Of a stretch of 41,726 nucleotides of DNA, positions 38,090-41,726 are shown piece by piece; position 1 is the stretch's first letter; the number at the start of each line of letters is the position of its first letter. Location: positions 34,432 to 76,157 of the forward strand of contig NZ_VXCP01000001.1 of NCBI RefSeq assembly GCF_011355085.1. Reading direction: 5' to 3'. The notes under the pieces were generated by a model. The model did no database searches and had not been told where the DNA came from. It saw only the letters and a program-made list of their open reading frames with translations. The position numbers and the translations under genes were made by a program. This DNA comes from Pseudomonas akapageensis. GTDB taxonomy: Bacteria > Pseudomonadota > Gammaproteobacteria > Pseudomonadales > Pseudomonadaceae.

Positions 38090-38848
38090 TCAGGATTTCT
38101 TCAATGCCTTGGCTTTACGCTGCCGCACCGCCTCGAACAGGCACACGCCCGTCGCGACCGACACGTTCAGGCTGCTGACGCTCCCCGCCATCGGCAGGCG
38201 CACCAGGTAATCGCAATGCTCACGCGTCAGGCGACGCATGCCCTTGCCTTCGGCGCCCATGACCAGAATGGTCGGCCCGGTCATGTCCTGCTCGTACAAC
38301 TCCTGCTCGGCCTCGCCAGCCGTGCCGACGACCCACAGCCCGCGCTGCTGAAGCTTTTCCAGCGTGCGCGCAAGGTTGGTCACGGCCACCAGCGGAATCA
38401 CTTCGGCAGCGCCGCAGGCCACTTTACGCACAGCCGGAGTCAAGGTTGCCGACTTGTCCTTGGGCACCACCACCGCCAACGCACCGGCCGCATCGGCGGT
38501 GCGCAGGCACGCGCCCAGGTTGTGCGGATCGGTGACGCCATCGAGCACCAGAATCAGCGGCGCACCTTCGGTGCGGTCCAGCAGCTCCTCGAGCATCGCT
38601 TCGCCCCAGACCTGGCTCGGACTGACTTCGGCAACCACGCCCTGGTGCACGCCTTCTACCCAGGCATCCATCTCGCGACGCTCGGCCTGGCCGACCGAAA
38701 CACGGTTCTGCCCGGCCAGCTCAACGATGACCTGCACACGCGGGTCGCTACGACCTTCCGACAACCAGATCTGCTTGACCCGCTTGGGGTGATGGCGCAA
38801 CAGGGCTTCTACGGCGTGCACGCCGTAGATCTTTTCCAACTGACTCAT
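38090..38848 (-). CDS. rlmB: 23S rRNA (guanosine-2'-O-)-methyltransferase RlmB
   Basis: A 252-residue SpoU-family methyltransferase that methylates G2251 in the 23S rRNA P loop. The N-terminal substrate-binding domain (YGVHAVEALLRHHPKRVKQI) is followed by the knotted catalytic domain with motif I (DPHNLGACLRTADAAG), motif II (VMGAEGKGMRRLTREHCD) and motif III (SVSSLNVSVATGVCLFEA). Length is typical. The start overlaps the rnr stop by 4 bp (ATGA), so rnr-rlmB are coupled as in other gammaproteobacteria. Confidence 0.96.
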   Translation of the reverse strand: MSQLEKIYGVHAVEALLRHHPKRVKQIWLSEGRSDPRVQVIVELAGQNRVSVGQAERREMDAWVEGVHQGVVAEVSPSQVWGEAMLEELLDRTEGAPLILVLDGVTDPHNLGACLRTADAAGALAVVVPKDKSATLTPAVRKVACGAAEVIPLVAVTNLARTLEKLQQRGLWVVGTAGEAEQELYEQDMTGPTILVMGAEGKGMRRLTREHCDYLVRLPMAGSVSSLNVSVATGVCLFEAVRQRKAKALKKS

Positions 38849-41442
38849 GACTTGGCCTTGGGTTTACGCGCCGCGCCCGCCTTGGGCGGGCCTTTACGGT
38901 GTTTGCTCGGCTTGGCGGGCTTGCCTGCCGAGGCCTTGCTGGTCTTGCTGGTCTTGCCGCCAGCAGCGTGACTGCCCTTGGCTTCGGCCAGCAGCGCTTT
39001 TTTCATTTCGCGGCTTTTGCGCACTTCGGCGTTTTTTGCCGCCGCATCGGACGAGCGATAGGCTTCGACCGGTGCTGGGTCCTTGCTGCGTCGACCTGGC
39101 TTGGCAGCTGCTGCCGGTGCCTTTTCTGACGGCGCCTTTTCGAAAGGCGCACCGGCTTGACGATGCTTGCGACCGATCGGTGCGCTAAGGGTTTTCTCGG
39201 CCATCTCGAAATCGATCTTGCGCTCGTCGAGATCGACGCGCATGACCTTCACTTCCACGGTATCGCCCAGGCGGAACGTGCGACCGGTGCGCTCGCCCGA
39301 CAGGCGGTGATGCACGGGGTCGAAGTGGTAGTAGTCACCCGGTAGCGCGGTGACGTGCACCAGGCCTTCCACATAAATGTCGGTTAGCTCGACGAACAGA
39401 CCGAAGCCGGTCACTGCCGTGATCACGCCAGGGAAGCTTTCGCCGACGCGATCCTTCATGAACTCGCACTTGAGCCAGTTGACCACGTCGCGGGTCGCTT
39501 CGTCGGCGCGGCGTTCGCTCATCGAGCACTGCTCGCCCAACTGCTCCAGGCTGTTTTCGTCGTACGGGTAGATACGCGCCTTCGGAATCGTCATCGCACC
39601 GGCGCGTTTGACATGCGGCGTGTCCATTTTGGAATGGATGACGCTGCGGATCGCCCGATGGGTGAGCAGGTCCGGGTAACGACGGATCGGCGAGGTGAAG
39701 TGAGTATAGGCTTCGTAGTTCAGGCCGAAGTGGCCATGGTTGTCCGAGCTGTACACCGCCTGGCTCAAGGAGCGCAGCATCACGGTCTGGATCAGGTGGA
39801 AGTCCGGGCGATCCTTGATGGATTCGAGCAGCGCCTGGTAGTCCTTCGGCGACGGCCCTTCCTTGCCCTTGTGCAGGGACAAGCCCAGCTCGCCCAAGAA
39901 GGCGCGCAGTTTTTCCAGGCGCTCCGGCGGCGGACCATCATGCACCCGGTACAAAGCCGGAATTTCATGCTTCTTGAGGAATTCGGCGGTGGCCACGTTG
40001 GCCGCCAGCATGCATTCTTCGATCAGCTTGTGCGCATCGTTGCGGGTGGTCGGGGTGATTTCGGCGATCTTGCGCTCGGAACCGAAGATGATCCGGGTTT
40101 CCTGGGTTTCGAAATCGATCGCGCCACGCACATGACGGGCACCGAGCAACACCTTGTACAAGGCATAGAGCTGCTTGAGGTGCGGCACCACCTCTTCATA
40201 TTCGCCGCGCAGCTTCTTCGCTTCGCTGGTACGCGAATGCTCGAGCATGGTGCTGACCTTGTTGTAGGTCAGGCGCGCCTTGGAGTGGATCACCGCTTCA
40301 TAGAACTGGTAATCGGTCATCGCGCCGGTCTTGGAAATGGTCATTTCACAGACCATGGCCAGGCGATCGACGAGCGGGTTCAGCGAGCACAGGCCGTTGG
40401 ACAGCTGCTCGGGCAACATTGGCACCACGCGCTCGGGGAAATACACCGAGTTGCCACGCACCTGGGCTTCAGCATCGAGCGCGGAGCCGAGTTTCACGTA
40501 GCTGGAGACGTCGGCGATGGCCACGTACAGCTTCCAGCCGCCGGAGAACAGGCGCAGCTTGCCGCCCTTGGCTTCGCAGTAGACCGCATCGTCGAAGTCG
40601 CGAGCGTCTTCGCCGTCGATGGTCACGAAAGGCAGGTGGCGCAGGTCGATGCGCTTTTCCTTGTCCTTCTCTTCGACTTCCGGCTTGAGCTTGGCCGCTT
40701 CCTTGAGCACGGCCTCTGGCCACACATGGGGAATGTCATAGGTGCGCAGGGCGACGTCGATTTCCATGCCTGGCGCCATGTAGTTGCCGACGACTTCGAC
40801 AATGTCACCTTGTGGCTGGAAGCGCGGGGTTGGCCAGTGGGTGATCTTCACCTCGACGAACTGACCGATCTTGGCCCCACCATTGCGCCCCGGAGTGACC
40901 AGCACTTCCTGCTGGACCTTGGGGTTGTCCGGGGTCACAAAGCCAATGCCGCCTTCTTCGAAGTAACGGCCAACGATGGATTCATGGGCGCGGGAAATGA
41001 CTTCGACGATCATCCCTTCGCGACGACCGCGACGATCCAGGCCGGAGACCCGGGCCAGGGCGCGGTCGCCATCGAACACAAGGCGCATCTGCCCCGGGCT
41101 CAGGAACAGATCGTCGCTGCCGTCGTCCGGAATCAGGAAGCCGAAACCGTCGCGGTGACCGCTGATGCGGCCCAGGATCAGGTCGAGCTTGTCGACCGGG
41201 GCATAAGTGCCACGGCGCGTGTAAATCAATTGACCGTCGCGCTCCATGGCGCGCAGGCGGCGGCGCAGGGCTTCGAGCTGGTCTTCCGTGGTCAGACCGA
41301 ACTCTTCTACCAACTGCTCGCGGCTAGCGGGCGAACCTCGATCGGCGAGATGCGCCAGGATCAGTTCGCGGCTAGGAATAGGGTTTTCGTATTTTTCCGC
41401 TTCACGAGCGGCCTCGGGATCGAGGGACTGCCAATCGGCCAT
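38845..41442 (-). CDS. rnr: Ribonuclease R
   Basis: An 865-residue 3'-5' exoribonuclease acting on structured RNA in RNA quality control and cold adaptation. The order is a winged-helix N-terminal region (residues 1-85), cold-shock domains, the RNB catalytic domain with the metal-binding motif DGEDARDFDDAV near 275-286, an S1 domain (GVITAVTGFGLFVEL) and a C-terminal tail of about 110 residues rich in Lys, Ala and Ser. RYPDLLTHRAI is the conserved RNB end. ATG at 41442 gives MADWQSLDPEAAREAEKYENPIPSR, typical for Pseudomonas RNase R, with AAGGTGA upstream. Confidence 0.96.
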   Translation of the reverse strand: MADWQSLDPEAAREAEKYENPIPSRELILAHLADRGSPASREQLVEEFGLTTEDQLEALRRRLRAMERDGQLIYTRRGTYAPVDKLDLILGRISGHRDGFGFLIPDDGSDDLFLSPGQMRLVFDGDRALARVSGLDRRGRREGMIVEVISRAHESIVGRYFEEGGIGFVTPDNPKVQQEVLVTPGRNGGAKIGQFVEVKITHWPTPRFQPQGDIVEVVGNYMAPGMEIDVALRTYDIPHVWPEAVLKEAAKLKPEVEEKDKEKRIDLRHLPFVTIDGEDARDFDDAVYCEAKGGKLRLFSGGWKLYVAIADVSSYVKLGSALDAEAQVRGNSVYFPERVVPMLPEQLSNGLCSLNPLVDRLAMVCEMTISKTGAMTDYQFYEAVIHSKARLTYNKVSTMLEHSRTSEAKKLRGEYEEVVPHLKQLYALYKVLLGARHVRGAIDFETQETRIIFGSERKIAEITPTTRNDAHKLIEECMLAANVATAEFLKKHEIPALYRVHDGPPPERLEKLRAFLGELGLSLHKGKEGPSPKDYQALLESIKDRPDFHLIQTVMLRSLSQAVYSSDNHGHFGLNYEAYTHFTSPIRRYPDLLTHRAIRSVIHSKMDTPHVKRAGAMTIPKARIYPYDENSLEQLGEQCSMSERRADEATRDVVNWLKCEFMKDRVGESFPGVITAVTGFGLFVELTDIYVEGLVHVTALPGDYYHFDPVHHRLSGERTGRTFRLGDTVEVKVMRVDLDERKIDFEMAEKTLSAPIGRKHRQAGAPFEKAPSEKAPAAAAKPGRRSKDPAPVEAYRSSDAAAKNAEVRKSREMKKALLAEAKGSHAAGGKTSKTSKASAGKPAKPSKHRKGPPKAGAARKPKAKS

Positions 41443-41603
41443 TAGAGAGAGTTCACCTTGTCTATATGCGCGTTAGTTTGGCATACACGTCTTGAAACGG
41501 GAAATTTCCGGCTCCACCACGCGCTGCCAACCCCACCCTGGCGCCAGGAATAAGGCCTAGGGATCAACGACTTGGATTTTTTAAAAATTTTTCCAGACAG
41601 GGC

Positions 41604-41632
41604 TTTACAGAGCAAAGCCCCGTCCGTATAGT
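41604..41632 (+). promoter_or_regulatory. Sigma-70 promoter of tRNA-Leu
   Basis: TTTACA (41604-41609), a 17-nt spacer and TATAGT (41627-41632) are followed by the GC-rich discriminator GCGCCCC typical of stringently controlled stable RNA promoters. An inverted repeat GGGCTTT-N7-AAAGCCC (41600-41620) overlaps the -35 element and spacer. Confidence 0.75.
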
Positions 41633-41708
41633 GCGCCCCACAACGACGGCGACGTTGTTGTAGTTGAGAAGCGGCACGATGTGAAGCATCATGTAGCCTC
41701 GACGATTT

Positions 41709-41726
41709 GCCCAGATGGTGAAATTG
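41709..41726 (+). tRNA. tRNA-Leu, 5' end only
   Basis: GCCCAGATGGTGAAATTG matches the acceptor 5' strand and D-arm start of Pseudomonas leucine tRNAs. A tRNA-Leu gene lies next to rnr in P. aeruginosa. The anticodon is beyond the window edge, so the isoacceptor cannot be named from this sequence. Confidence 0.8.

Noticed and set aside
39613..41445. A 610-codon open frame on the plus strand
   Set aside because: Antisense to rnr, which has intact RNB and S1 domains.

Overview
The window comes from a Pseudomonas chromosome, most likely the fluorescens/putida side of the genus. The evidence is high GC, protein sequences typical of pseudomonads, REP repeats of the Pseudomonas type, and a gene order that largely follows the P. 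aeruginosa stretch from desT/ureEFG to rnr/tRNA-Leu. That comparison is from memory and was not computed. Most of the window is core genome. The clearest accessory island is a divergent pair of very large genes next to dnaB.

Layout. (1) 1-3423: the end of a repeat-containing protein gene, a DesT/FabR-like TetR regulator, then the urease accessory genes ureE-ureF-ureG and a HupE/UreJ permease gene behind a convincing sigma-54 promoter. (2) 3521-5390: an AGE-family sugar epimerase/isomerase and a convergent short-chain dehydrogenase whose 3' ends overlap by 41 bp. (3) 5391-6102: a 0.7 kb gap dense in DnaA-box-like 9-mers. (4) 6103-11192 (minus): a complete branched-chain amino acid ABC transporter (livK-livH-livM-livG-livF), again with an excellent sigma-54 promoter and candidate NtrC sites. 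(5) 11664-13703: NAD salvage genes pncB-nadE. (6) 13824-15195: azurin with a candidate ANR box, a possible 29-codon ORF and a LOG-family nucleosidase. (7) 15192-21901 (minus): a transglutaminase, a circularly permuted ATP-grasp/alpha-E protein and a transglutaminase-DUF2126 protein, forming a predicted peptide-modification cluster. (8) 22199-24499 (minus): a YgiQ-type radical SAM protein. (9) 24636-34109: two divergently transcribed giant genes (1561 and 1514 codons) that are paralogous over their C-terminal halves and resemble the large dermonecrotic-toxin/DUF6543-type Pseudomonas proteins. (10) 34148-41442 (minus): dnaB, rplI, a membrane protein, rpsR, rpsF, rlmB and rnr. (11) 41604-41726: promoter and 5' end of a tRNA-Leu gene.

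How it fits together. Two sigma-54 promoters join urease maturation and branched-chain amino acid uptake into what looks like a nitrogen-limitation response. The DnaB/ribosomal/RNase R block is growth-related housekeeping. The most interesting unexplained items are the DnaA-box cluster at 5407-6049, the divergent giant-protein pair with its 22-bp palindrome, and the transglutaminase/ATP-grasp cluster. No insertion sequence, prophage, CRISPR array or rRNA gene is visible.
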